Assembly (NCBI RefSeq): GCF_000735365.1
Contig: NZ_JMPL01000019.1
Location: 1-54,395 of the forward strand
Direction: 5' to 3'
DNA length: 54,395 nt
Origin: Kluyvera ascorbata ATCC 33433
GTDB lineage: Bacteria > Pseudomonadota > Gammaproteobacteria > Enterobacterales > Enterobacteriaceae
Shown one piece after another: positions 45,916 through 54,025 of the stretch. Below the pieces are notes generated by a model. It was not told where the DNA came from, ran no database searches, and worked only from the letters and a program-made list of their open reading frames with translations. Both the position numbers and the translations under genes were made by a program. The stretch's first letter is position 1; each line of letters opens with the position of its first letter.

Positions 45916-46866
45916 TTACTGGGTATCTGCCGGTGGAATACCGAAGTCAGGCATCCCATCTTCTTTCCAGCGCACCGTCTTCAGGCGCGTATGGCGATTC
46001 GGGTCGTACAGCGGGTCGCCTTCAATCTCCGTATAATTCCTCGCGTGATAGACCAGCACATCTTCCCCAAGAGGGGTTTGCGTAAAGCTGTTATGCCCCG
46101 GCCCATACTGGCGATTCTCGTAGCTGGTGGTGAAGACCGGCTGCGGGGATTTATGCCAGTTGGTAGGCTTCGTTATGTCGGCATCTTTATCAATCCACAG
46201 CAGGCCCATGCAGTAGTTTTCGTCGGTCGCGCTGGCGGAATAGCTGATAAAGAGTCGATCATCGTGGACCAGCACGGCGGGGCCTTCGTTGACCAGAAAA
46301 CCCCGACACTCCCAGTCAAACTCCGGCTTACTAAGTAGTACCGGCTCGCCTTTAATGGTCCACGGGTTTTCTAGTTCGGCCAGGTAGAGATTGGAGTTAC
46401 CGGTGATGTCCGGTGATTTTTGCGCCCAGAGATACCACTGTTTGCCCTGGTGCTGAAAAGTGGTGGCATCCAGACAGAAGGTATCAAACGGCGTCTTGAC
46501 CTGTCCTTTCTCTACCCATGTGCCGGTTAACGGATCGGCATCGCTACATTCCAGCGCGAACATGCGGTGCTGGAACATTCCCAGCTTATCAAGCGCCTGA
46601 GTGTGCGCTGCGGCGAAGTAGATGTACCATTTGCCGTTGATAGCGTGCAGCTCGGGAGCCCAGATGAGGTTGCTCATCGGCCCGGTCTCTGGTTTGCGCC
46701 AGACAACGACAGGCGTCGCCGTTCGCAGCCCATCCAGACTATCGGCGCGGCGAATCTCCAGTCGGTCATATTCCGGTACGGAGGCAATAAAGTAATACTC
46801 TCCCTGATGGCGCAGGATAAAAGGGTCTGCGCGCTGCTCAATAAAGGGATTCGGCCAATTCTTCAT
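45916..46866 (-). CDS. GH43-family glycosidase, probably an arabinofuranosidase or xylosidase
   Basis: The 316-residue product is a single five-bladed beta-propeller of glycoside hydrolase family 43. The three catalytic acids can be placed: the general base Asp14 in QRADPFIL, the pKa-modulating Asp133 in CLDATTF and the general acid Glu194 in VNEGPAVL. WAPELH (69-74) and YGPGHNSF (254-261) are also family motifs. There is no signal peptide, so it acts in the cytoplasm on sugars brought in by the symporter encoded one base upstream. It is much shorter than the two-domain GH43 xylosidases (about 540 residues). The motifs recall exo-alpha-L-arabinofuranosidases, but substrate cannot be read from sequence alone. 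Confidence 0.88.
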   Translation of the reverse strand: MKNWPNPFIEQRADPFILRHQGEYYFIASVPEYDRLEIRRADSLDGLRTATPVVVWRKPETGPMSNLIWAPELHAINGKWYIYFAAAHTQALDKLGMFQHRMFALECSDADPLTGTWVEKGQVKTPFDTFCLDATTFQHQGKQWYLWAQKSPDITGNSNLYLAELENPWTIKGEPVLLSKPEFDWECRGFLVNEGPAVLVHDDRLFISYSASATDENYCMGLLWIDKDADITKPTNWHKSPQPVFTTSYENRQYGPGHNSFTQTPLGEDVLVYHARNYTEIEGDPLYDPNRHTRLKTVRWKEDGMPDFGIPPADTQ

Positions 46867-48275
46867 CAGGCTTTCCTTACGTGTTCGGTCGTTTTCAATT
46901 CTTGCTGGTATTCATTCAGTTCGCGATAGTTAGTGCGGCGTTTTTCCAGATCTTCCTGAATCTGTTTCATCAGCGTACGGTCGACTTTCAGCAGGCGTAC
47001 AACGCCCGCAGTGATGAGATAACCTACGCCTGGAATAACGGTAAACAGCAGCATAATTCCGTTGATTGTGGTGTCACTCTGCGCTTTTGCACCGGCATCA
47101 TAACCGTACCAGGAGAGCAGGAAGCCGACCATTGCGCCCGCGACGGCCAGGCCCACTTTCAGGAAGAACAGGTTCCCGGAGAAGCTGATACCGGTAATAC
47201 GTTTACCCGTTTTCCACTCGCCGTAGTCGTCCACGTCCGCCATCAGCGACCAGTGCAGCGGGGAGGGGATCTGGTGCAGCACGTTCAGCAGGAAGTAGAG
47301 CACCACAATCAACATGGTGGCGTGTGGGTCGAAGAAGTAGAACGCGATGGAGAAAATTGCCAGCGCGATGTTAGTCCAGAAGAAGACCTGCAGTTTGCAC
47401 CAGCGGTCGGTCAGGACTTTTGCCAGCATGCTGCCGATCATCATGCCCACGACGCCAAGGCTAATGAAGATAGTGGCGAAGTGGGTGCTTTCACCCATGA
47501 CCCAGGTAACGTAGTACATAGTTGCGGCCATGCGAATGAAGCCCGGGCAGACGTTGCACAGCGTCAGCAGCAGAATGCGAACCCACTGGTCGTTTTTCCA
47601 GACGTCTTTTAAATCTTGCTTCAGTTCATCGTTGGTCTGTACCGCCGGGCGTACGCGTTCACGCACGGTGGCAAAGCAGAACAGGAACATGCACATGCCG
47701 ATGAATGCCAGAACGGTCATCGCCATCTGGTAGCCTTTGGCTTTATCCGCGCCACCGAACCAGTCGGCCATTGGCAGCAGAGTCAGCGACAGCAGCAGGG
47801 TGGCAATGCCGACCAGCACGAAGCGGTAGGATTGGCAGGCCACGCGCTCTTTCGGGTCGTTGGTGATAACGCTACCGAGCGAGCAGTAAGGGATGTTGAT
47901 GGCGGTATAGGTGATCGAGAGCAGGAAATAGGTGACAAAGGCATAGATAACTTTGCTGCTATAGCTCCATTCTGGCGTGGTGAACATCAGCACGCTGAAC
48001 AGCGCATAGGGGAAGGCTATCCACAGCAGCCATGGACGAAAGCGACCGTATTTACTGCGCGTACGGTCGGCCATTGCGCCCATAATTGGGTCGGTGACGG
48101 CATCGATCACGCGAATAGACAGTAACAACACGCCGACCAATGCCGGGGCCAAACCAAAAATATCGGTATAAAAGTAGTTAACGAACAGCATGATAGCGCC
48201 GAAGATGATGTTACATCCCGCGTCACCCATGCCATAACCAATCTTCTCTTTAACTGACAGTTTACTTGAGTTCAT
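46866..48275 (-). CDS. GPH-family sugar/cation symporter (MelB/XynT-like)
   Basis: The 469-residue product is a twelve-helix transporter of the glycoside-pentoside-hexuronide:cation symporter family. Family features are KEKIGYGMGDAGCNIIFG at the N-terminus, VIDAVTDPIMGAMADRTRSKYGRFRPW around helix 2-3 (about 56-82) and LMADVDDYGEWKTGKR (about 342-357). E. coli relatives include YagG, YicJ and XynT, which go with GH43-type enzymes. It shares one base with the downstream glycosidase gene, so the pair forms an import-and-hydrolyse unit. A CRP-like site and a REP element lie upstream. No dedicated regulator is encoded nearby. Confidence 0.9.
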   Translation of the reverse strand: MNSSKLSVKEKIGYGMGDAGCNIIFGAIMLFVNYFYTDIFGLAPALVGVLLLSIRVIDAVTDPIMGAMADRTRSKYGRFRPWLLWIAFPYALFSVLMFTTPEWSYSSKVIYAFVTYFLLSITYTAINIPYCSLGSVITNDPKERVACQSYRFVLVGIATLLLSLTLLPMADWFGGADKAKGYQMAMTVLAFIGMCMFLFCFATVRERVRPAVQTNDELKQDLKDVWKNDQWVRILLLTLCNVCPGFIRMAATMYYVTWVMGESTHFATIFISLGVVGMMIGSMLAKVLTDRWCKLQVFFWTNIALAIFSIAFYFFDPHATMLIVVLYFLLNVLHQIPSPLHWSLMADVDDYGEWKTGKRITGISFSGNLFFLKVGLAVAGAMVGFLLSWYGYDAGAKAQSDTTINGIMLLFTVIPGVGYLITAGVVRLLKVDRTLMKQIQEDLEKRRTNYRELNEYQQELKTTEHVRKA

Positions 48276-48383
48276 CGCCAGATCTCTCTTGAGGTGTATG
48301 GAGAAGATTATTGGCTGCGGAAGAGATATATGCGTAGCAGGATAACGTTGTTGATATGGATAATATTGCTGCGCGGAGGAAAG

Positions 48384-48399
48384 TGTGAAGCAGGTAACA
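48384..48399 (-). promoter_or_regulatory. Possible CRP site upstream of the sugar symporter
   Basis: TGTGA-AGCAGG-TAACA matches the CRP consensus TGTGA-N6-TCACA at nine of ten positions. Its centre is about 117 bp upstream of the symporter ATG. A -10-like TATTAT on the minus strand (complement of 48360-48365) would place a start site about 38 bp from the centre, close to a class II layout. Confidence 0.5.
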
Positions 48400-48409
48400 T
48401 CAAGGAAGA

Positions 48410-48433
48410 AGGCCTCTCCGTATGGAGAGGCCT
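48410..48433. terminator. Perfect hairpin downstream of aroP
   Basis: AGGCCTCTCC (48410-48419) pairs perfectly with GGAGAGGCCT (48424-48433) around a GTAT loop. On the minus strand it is followed by TTCTTCCTT, only weakly T-rich. It lies about 90 bp beyond the aroP stop, after a REP element, and may end the aroP transcript. Confidence 0.55.
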
Positions 48434-48448
48434 GTGCATAATTGAGTC

Positions 48449-48515
48449 GCCCGGACGAGGTGCGATAGCGCGACTGCGGGGTCGTCCCGGCGTCACTTCG
48501 TTCGGCCGGGCTACC
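48449..48515. repeat. REP pair (BIME-like) after aroP
   Basis: GCCCGGACGAGG (48449-48460) and the inverted CCGGGCTAC (48506-48514) bound a 67-bp element containing GTCCCGGCGTC. It closely resembles the element at 37274-37344 in both ends and spacing. It lies between the aroP stop and the symporter promoter. Confidence 0.78.
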
Positions 48516-48522
48516 GCGAGTA

Positions 48523-49890
48523 TCAGGCTTTTGCGGTTTTGGCGCTTTTCTGTTTAAACATAAAGCCGATGCCCAGAATGATGATCCACACCGGAATCAG
48601 CCATACCGAGATAGCCATACCCGGAGTCATCACCATGATGACCAGAACGGCGGCCATGAAGATCAGGCAAATCCAGTTCCCTAACGGATAGAACAGCGCC
48701 GGGAAACGAGTGGTCACGCCCTGCTGCTGTTTGGCTTTACGGAACTTCATGTGGGCCAGGCTAATCATCGCCCAGTTAATGACCAGCGCGGAGACGACCA
48801 GCGCCATCAGCAGGCCGAACGCGGACTCTGGTGCCAGGTAGTTGATCAAGACGCACAGGGCGGTGACAACGGCGGAAACCAGAATGGTGTTCACCGGTAC
48901 GCCACGTTTATCCACGCTCAGCAGCGCTTTCGGGGCGTTACCCTGCTGCGCCAGGCCGAACAGCATGCGGCTGTTGCAGTATACGCAGCTGTTGTACACG
49001 GACAGCGCTGCGGCCAGCACCACGATGTTCAGGGCATTCGCCACGAACGAGTCACCCAGTTCATGGAAGATAAGCACGAACGGACTGACGTCGGCGGTGA
49101 CGCGGGTCCACGGCATCAGAGAGAGCAGCACCGCCAGTGAGCCCACATAGAAAATCAGAATACGGTAGATAACCTGGTTGGTGGCTTTTGGAATGCTCTG
49201 CTCTGGGTTATCCGCTTCTGCTGCGGTAATGCCGACCAGCTCAAGTCCGCCGAAGGAGAACATGATGATTGCCATCATCATCACCAGCCCCATCCAGCCG
49301 TGAGGCAGGAAGCCGCCCTGTTCCCACAGGTTGCGTACGGTAGCCTGCGGGCCTGCGGTGCCGCTAAACAGCAGCCACGCGCCGAACAGGATCATGGCGA
49401 TAACGGCAACCACTTTAATAATGGCGAACCAGAACTCCATCTCACCGAACACTTTTACATTGCTCAGGTTGATGAGGTTGATAGCAATAAAGAAGACCGC
49501 CGCCGATACCCAGGTTGGGATCTCAGGCCACCAGAACTGGATGTATTTCCCCACGGCGGTCAGTTCCGCCATGGCAACCAGTACGTACAGCACCCAGTAG
49601 TTCCAGCCCGATGCGAAACCGGCGAAATTGCCCCAGTATTTATAGGCAAAGTGGCTGAATGAGCCGGCGACCGGCTCTTCAACCACCATTTCGCCAAGCT
49701 GGCGCATGATCATAAAAGCAATAAAGCCCGCGATAGCGTAACCCAGAATAATACCTGGACCCGCCGATTGGATAACGGAGGCGCTGCCGAGAAACAGGCC
49801 TGTGCCGATAGCGCCGCCCAGAGCGATCAGCTGTATATGGCGGTTCTTAAGGCCGCGCTTGAGCTGTGTGCCTTGCTGTTGACCTTCCAT
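48523..49890 (-). CDS. aroP: Aromatic amino acid permease AroP
   Basis: AroP is an APC-family, proton-coupled inner-membrane importer of phenylalanine, tyrosine and tryptophan. I chose the ATG at 49890 (MEGQQQGTQLKRGLKNRHIQ), giving 455 residues (E. coli about 457); 31 open codons upstream are unrelated and include TyrR-box sequence. Twelve membrane helices are visible, with the conserved first-helix motif ALGGAIGTGLFLGSA (about 22-36) and the cytoplasmic GQLG-type RQLGEMVVEEPVAGSFSHFA. It is divergent from pdhR across 537 bp. Confidence 0.95.
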   Translation of the reverse strand: MEGQQQGTQLKRGLKNRHIQLIALGGAIGTGLFLGSASVIQSAGPGIILGYAIAGFIAFMIMRQLGEMVVEEPVAGSFSHFAYKYWGNFAGFASGWNYWVLYVLVAMAELTAVGKYIQFWWPEIPTWVSAAVFFIAINLINLSNVKVFGEMEFWFAIIKVVAVIAMILFGAWLLFSGTAGPQATVRNLWEQGGFLPHGWMGLVMMMAIIMFSFGGLELVGITAAEADNPEQSIPKATNQVIYRILIFYVGSLAVLLSLMPWTRVTADVSPFVLIFHELGDSFVANALNIVVLAAALSVYNSCVYCNSRMLFGLAQQGNAPKALLSVDKRGVPVNTILVSAVVTALCVLINYLAPESAFGLLMALVVSALVINWAMISLAHMKFRKAKQQQGVTTRFPALFYPLGNWICLIFMAAVLVIMVMTPGMAISVWLIPVWIIILGIGFMFKQKSAKTAKA

Positions 49891-49934
49891 TGTGAAACCT
49901 CGTGTGTGGTTATTATTGTGACGCTGTTTGCGTA

Positions 49935-49975
49935 TGTACTTAAGAAATTCCGTTTTCTGTATTGTTATGTTTACG
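49935..49975 (-). promoter_or_regulatory. Tandem TyrR-box-like sites upstream of aroP
   Basis: TGTATT-N6-TTTACG (49958-49975) is close to the TyrR consensus TGTAAA-N6-TTTACA. Five bases away, TGTACT-N6-ATTCCG (49935-49952) keeps the essential G and C at the same spacing. A strong and a weak box side by side is the known arrangement for TyrR repression of aroP. Confidence 0.65.
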
Positions 49976-50334
49976 AAAAGCATTTCTTAAAAAGAGGTAA
50001 GGCTCTTTCGTCATCAGCAGAATAGTGGTAAGCGCGGCGGAATGCACCTGCTTTATGAAGGGATGATGACGGGTTGGATAAAAAGCCGACAGCTGTCACG
50101 ATGGCCTGCAAGTATTACATCGACTACTTTATGAGTATTTATTGTATTTTAATGAATTAATATTCATTTATTGGTTTATTGAAACGGTTCAGTTTGCGTA
50201 TTTTTGTTTTTATTTAGTTAACTGTACTTCTTTATGGGTAAAGTTATTTTTTGTGCAAAGTTACATTTCTGAAACATCATTTCTGTAATGTTGTTAAAAA
50301 GTGCCGGGTTTACTGATTTCAATCAAAACCTGTA
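49976..50334. other. Rest of the aroP-pdhR intergenic region
   Basis: About 360 bp without a gene, AT-rich from 50110 to 50300. It should contain the aroP promoters. The most striking sequence is the ARG-box-like pair at 50130-50168, listed separately. I see no supportable small gene. Confidence 0.5.
50130..50168. promoter_or_regulatory. Tandem ARG-box-like sites
   Basis: AATGAATTAATATTCATT (50151-50168) agrees fully with the ArgR consensus wnTGAATwwwwATTCAnw. Three bases before it, TATGAGTATTTATTGTAT (50130-50147) matches the ten fixed positions about seven times. Two boxes three bases apart is the classic ArgR operator layout. Confidence 0.55.
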
Positions 50335-50363
50335 TGGACATAAGGTGAATACTTTGTTACTTT
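50335..50363 (+). promoter_or_regulatory. pdhR-aceEF-lpd promoter
   Basis: TGGACA (50335-50340) is followed after 17 bp by an extended -10, TGT-TACTTT (50355-50363). The predicted start near 50370 lies just upstream of the PdhR operator, as in E. coli. Confidence 0.65.
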
Positions 50364-50379
50364 AGCGCTACGAACTTGA

Positions 50380-50396
50380 AATTGGTAAGACCAATT
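50380..50396 (+). promoter_or_regulatory. PdhR operator
   Basis: AATTGGTAAGACCAATT is a perfect inverted repeat matching the PdhR consensus AATTGGTnnnACCAATT. It lies 31 bp before pdhR. Bound PdhR blocks the operon, and pyruvate releases it. Confidence 0.93.
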
Positions 50397-50427
50397 GACT
50401 CCGGGCTAATGGCAGAGACAGGGAACA

Positions 50428-51192
50428 ATGGCCTACAGCAAAATCCGCCAACCAAAACTATCCGATGTGATTGAGCAGCAGTTGGAGTTTTTGATCCTTG
50501 AGGGGACATTACGCCCCGGCGAAAAACTTCCACCTGAACGTGAACTGGCGAAACAGTTCGACGTTTCTCGCCCTTCGCTGCGTGAGGCTATCCAGCGCCT
50601 CGAAGCCAAAGGGCTCCTGCTTCGTCGCCAGGGCGGCGGGACTTTTGTTCAAAGCAGCCTATGGCAGAGCTTCAGCGACCCGCTGGTTGAGCTTCTGTCC
50701 GATCACCCTGAATCCCAATTTGATCTGCTTGAGACCCGTCACGCGCTTGAAGGTATCGCGGCTTATTACGCGGCACTGCGCAGCACTGATGAAGATCGCG
50801 TACGCATTCGCGAGCTGCATCAGGCCATCGAACGGGCTCAGCAGTCGGGCGACCTCGACGCTGAATCTGACGCCGTCGTCCAGTATCAAATTGCGGTCAC
50901 CGAAGCCGCCCACAACGTAGTACTGCTGCATCTGCTACGGTGTATGGAGCCTATGCTGGCGCAAAACGTTCGCCAGAACTTTGAGTTGCTATATGCCCGT
51001 CGGGAGATGCTCCCACTGGTCAGCGACCACCGTACAAGCATCTTTGAAGCGATCATGGCAGGCGAGCCCGAGCAGGCGCGTGAAGCATCACACCGCCACC
51101 TGGCCTTCATCGAAGAGATTTTGCTGGATAGAAGCCGTGAACAGAGCCGCCGTGAGCGCTCGTTACGTCGTCTCCAGCAGCGAAAGGATTAA
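50428..51192 (+). CDS. pdhR: Pyruvate dehydrogenase complex repressor PdhR
   Basis: PdhR is a GntR/FadR-family repressor of its own operon (pdhR-aceEF-lpd) and of respiratory genes, and it is inactivated by pyruvate. It has 254 residues as in E. coli. The winged helix is at about 8-75 ([20 protein letters not shown]), followed by the all-helical FadR-type effector domain (about 90-225). The C-terminus is rich in Arg and Glu ([18 protein letters not shown]). Its operator is directly upstream, which supports autoregulation. Confidence 0.97.
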   Translation: MAYSKIRQPKLSDVIEQQLEFLILEGTLRPGEKLPPERELAKQFDVSRPSLREAIQRLEAKGLLLRRQGGGTFVQSSLWQSFSDPLVELLSDHPESQFDLLETRHALEGIAAYYAALRSTDEDRVRIRELHQAIERAQQSGDLDAESDAVVQYQIAVTEAAHNVVLLHLLRCMEPMLAQNVRQNFELLYARREMLPLVSDHRTSIFEAIMAGEPEQAREASHRHLAFIEEILLDRSREQSRRERSLRRLQQRKD

Positions 51193-51261
51193 TATTTTTT
51201 CCGGCAGTCGTTCGACCGGGAAATGTGGAAATGCGCCATTAGCGCGCGGCAACTAAACGCA

Positions 51262-51309
51262 GAACCTGTCTTATTGTGCTTTCCTACGAAAACACAATGG
51301 GACAGGTTC
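51262..51309 (+). promoter_or_regulatory. Long hairpin in the aceE leader
   Basis: GAACCTGTCTTATTGTG (51262-51278) can pair over 17 bp with CACAATGGGACAGGTTC (51293-51309), using two G-U wobbles; an inner TTTC/GAAA extends it. It lies between pdhR and aceE and ends 38 bp before the aceE ATG. There is no T-run, so it is not an ordinary terminator. Confidence 0.75.
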
Positions 51310-51347
51310 CAGACAAATCAACGTACTAGATAGATAAGGAATAACCC

Positions 51348-54011
51348 ATGTCAGAACGTTTACTCAATGACGTGGATCCGATCGAAACTCGCGACTGGCA
51401 ACAGGCGATCGAATCGGTCATCCGTGAAGAAGGTGTTGAGCGTGCTCAGTATCTTATCGACCAACTGCTTTCTGAAGCCCGCAAAGGTGGCGTTCAGGTA
51501 GCTGCGGGTGCAGGTGCTAGCGGTTACGTCAACACTATTGCCGTTGAAGATGAACCGGAATACCCGGGTAATCTGGAGCTGGAGCGTCGTATTCGTTCTG
51601 CTATCCGCTGGAACGCCATCATGACCGTGCTGCGTGCGTCTAAAAAAGACCTCGAGCTGGGCGGCCACATGGCTTCCTTCCAGTCTTCTGCGACCTTCTA
51701 CGAAGTGTGCTTCAACCACTTCTTCCGTGCGCGCAACGAGCAGGATGGCGGCGATCTGGTTTACTTCCAGGGTCACATCTCTCCGGGCGTCTACGCACGT
51801 GCGTTCCTGGAAGGCCGTCTGACCGAAGAGCAGATGAACAACTTCCGTCAGGAAGTTCACGGTAAAGGTCTGTCTTCTTACCCGCACCCGAAACTGATGC
51901 CAACCTTCTGGCAGTTCCCGACCGTATCTATGGGTCTGGGTCCTATCGGTGCTATCTACCAGGCTAAATTCCTGAAATATCTGGAACACCGTGGTCTGAA
52001 AGACACCTCCAAACAAACCGTTTACGCCTTCCTGGGCGACGGCGAGATGGATGAGCCAGAATCTAAGGGTGCTATCACCATCGCGACCCGTGAAAAACTG
52101 GACAACCTGGTCTTCGTTATCAACTGTAACCTGCAGCGCCTTGATGGCCCGGTTACCGGTAATGGCAAAATCATTAACGAACTGGAAGGTATCTTCGCGG
52201 GTGCTGGCTGGAACGTTATCAAGGTTATCTGGGGCGGTCGTTGGGATGAGCTGCTGCGTAAAGACACCAGCGGTAAACTGATCCAGCTGATGAACGAAAC
52301 CGTTGACGGCGACTACCAGACCTTCAAATCCAAAGACGGCGCTTACGTACGTGAGCACTTCTTCGGTAAATATCCAGAAACCGCAGCGCTGGTTGCCGAC
52401 TGGACTGACGAGCAGATCTGGGCCCTGAACCGTGGTGGTCACGATCCGAAGAAAGTCTACGCTGCACTGAAAAAAGCGCAGGAAACCAAAGGCAAAGCAA
52501 CCGTAATCCTCGCCCATACCATTAAAGGTTACGGCATGGGTGACACCGCTGAAGGTAAAAACATCGCTCACCAGGTTAAGAAAATGAACATGGACGGCGT
52601 GCGCTATATCCGCGACCGTTTCAACGTTCCTGTTACCGACGAGCAGGTTGAAAAACTGTCTTACATTACCTTCCCAGAAGGTTCTGAAGAACACACCTAT
52701 CTGCACGCCCAGCGTGAAAAACTGCACGGCTACCTGCCAAGCCGTCAGCCTAACTTCGATGAGAAGCTGGAGCTGCCGACCCTGGAAGATTTCGGCCCGC
52801 TGCTGGAAGAGCAGAACAAAGAGATCTCTACCACTATCGCGTTCGTACGTGCTCTGAACGTGATGCTGAAGAACAAATCCATCAAAGACCGCCTCGTGCC
52901 GATCATCGCCGATGAAGCGCGTACCTTTGGTATGGAAGGTCTGTTCCGTCAGATTGGTATCTACAGCCCGAACGGTCAGCAGTACACCCCGCAGGACCGC
53001 GAGCAGGTTGCATACTACAAAGAAGACGAGAAAGGCCAGATTCTGCAGGAAGGTATCAACGAACTGGGTGCTGGCGCATCCTGGCTGGCGGCTGCGACCT
53101 CTTACAGCACCAACAACCTGCCGATGATTCCGTTCTACATCTACTACTCCATGTTCGGGTTCCAGCGTATCGGTGACCTGTGCTGGCAGGCTGGCGACCA
53201 GCAGGCTCGCGGCTTCCTGGTAGGTGGTACTTCCGGTCGTACGACGCTGAACGGTGAAGGTCTGCAGCACGAAGATGGTCACAGCCATATTCAGTCTCTG
53301 ACTATCCCGAACTGTATCTCTTACGATCCATCTTACGCGTACGAAGTGGCGGTCATCATGCACGATGGTCTGGAGCGCATGTACGGTGAGAAACAAGAGA
53401 ACGTTTACTACTACATCACCACGCTGAACGAAAACTACCACATGCCGGCAATGCCAGCAGGTGCCGAGGAAGGTATCCGTAAAGGTATCTACAAACTCGA
53501 AACCATCGAAGGTAGCAAAGGTAAAGTTCAGCTGCTGGGCTCCGGTTCTATCCTGCGTCACGTACGTGAAGCAGCGCAGATCCTGGCGAATGACTACGGC
53601 GTTGGCTCCGATGTGTACAGCGTAACTTCCTTCACTGAACTGGCGCGTGATGGTCAGGACTGTGAGCGTTGGAACATGCTGCACCCAATGGAAACCCCAC
53701 GCGTGCCTTACATCGCTCAGGTGATGAACGACGCGCCAGCGGTAGCCTCCACCGACTATATGAAACTGTTTGCTGAGCAGGTTCGTACTTATGTACCGGC
53801 TGATGATTACCGCGTACTGGGTACCGACGGCTTTGGCCGCTCAGACAGCCGTGAAAACCTGCGTCACCACTTCGAAGTTGATGCTTCTTACGTGGTAGTA
53901 GCGGCACTGGGCGAACTGGCTAAACGTGGCGAAATCGATAAGAAAGTGGTTGCGGAAGCAATTACCAAATTCAACATCGATGCAGAAAAAGTTAACCCGC
54001 GTCTGGCGTAA
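51348..54011 (+). CDS. aceE: Pyruvate dehydrogenase E1 component
   Basis: AceE is the homodimeric TPP-dependent E1 that decarboxylates pyruvate and reductively acetylates the lipoyl groups of AceF. It has 887 residues, the E. coli length. The TPP/Mg motif begins at [12 protein letters not shown] (about 228-239) and ends near [11 protein letters not shown] (about 258-268). The N-terminal segment with acidic residues (about 1-50) is the part that binds AceF. Codon use is strongly biased, as expected for high expression. aceF follows after 14 bp. Confidence 0.98.
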   Translation: MSERLLNDVDPIETRDWQQAIESVIREEGVERAQYLIDQLLSEARKGGVQVAAGAGASGYVNTIAVEDEPEYPGNLELERRIRSAIRWNAIMTVLRASKKDLELGGHMASFQSSATFYEVCFNHFFRARNEQDGGDLVYFQGHISPGVYARAFLEGRLTEEQMNNFRQEVHGKGLSSYPHPKLMPTFWQFPTVSMGLGPIGAIYQAKFLKYLEHRGLKDTSKQTVYAFLGDGEMDEPESKGAITIATREKLDNLVFVINCNLQRLDGPVTGNGKIINELEGIFAGAGWNVIKVIWGGRWDELLRKDTSGKLIQLMNETVDGDYQTFKSKDGAYVREHFFGKYPETAALVADWTDEQIWALNRGGHDPKKVYAALKKAQETKGKATVILAHTIKGYGMGDTAEGKNIAHQVKKMNMDGVRYIRDRFNVPVTDEQVEKLSYITFPEGSEEHTYLHAQREKLHGYLPSRQPNFDEKLELPTLEDFGPLLEEQNKEISTTIAFVRALNVMLKNKSIKDRLVPIIADEARTFGMEGLFRQIGIYSPNGQQYTPQDREQVAYYKEDEKGQILQEGINELGAGASWLAAATSYSTNNLPMIPFYIYYSMFGFQRIGDLCWQAGDQQARGFLVGGTSGRTTLNGEGLQHEDGHSHIQSLTIPNCISYDPSYAYEVAVIMHDGLERMYGEKQENVYYYITTLNENYHMPAMPAGAEEGIRKGIYKLETIEGSKGKVQLLGSGSILRHVREAAQILANDYGVGSDVYSVTSFTELARDGQDCERWNMLHPMETPRVPYIAQVMNDAPAVASTDYMKLFAEQVRTYVPADDYRVLGTDGFGRSDSRENLRHHFEVDASYVVVAALGELAKRGEIDKKVVAEAITKFNIDAEKVNPRLA

Positions 54012-54025
54012 GAGGTAAAAGAATA

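Noticed and set aside
45835-48522. Genomic island or prophage at the sugar operon
   Set aside because: There is no integrase, tRNA, direct repeat or transposase, and base composition looks like that of the neighbours. Only two metabolic genes and REP elements are present.
49891-49983. N-terminal extension of aroP
   Set aside because: The 31 additional codons run through the TyrR-box-like sequence and have no counterpart in AroP. The ATG at 49890 gives the usual protein.
51360-53684. A 774-codon open frame antisense to aceE
   Set aside because: This has the same cause as at secA: aceE is highly expressed with very biased codons. No domain, signal or ribosome-binding site supports a gene.
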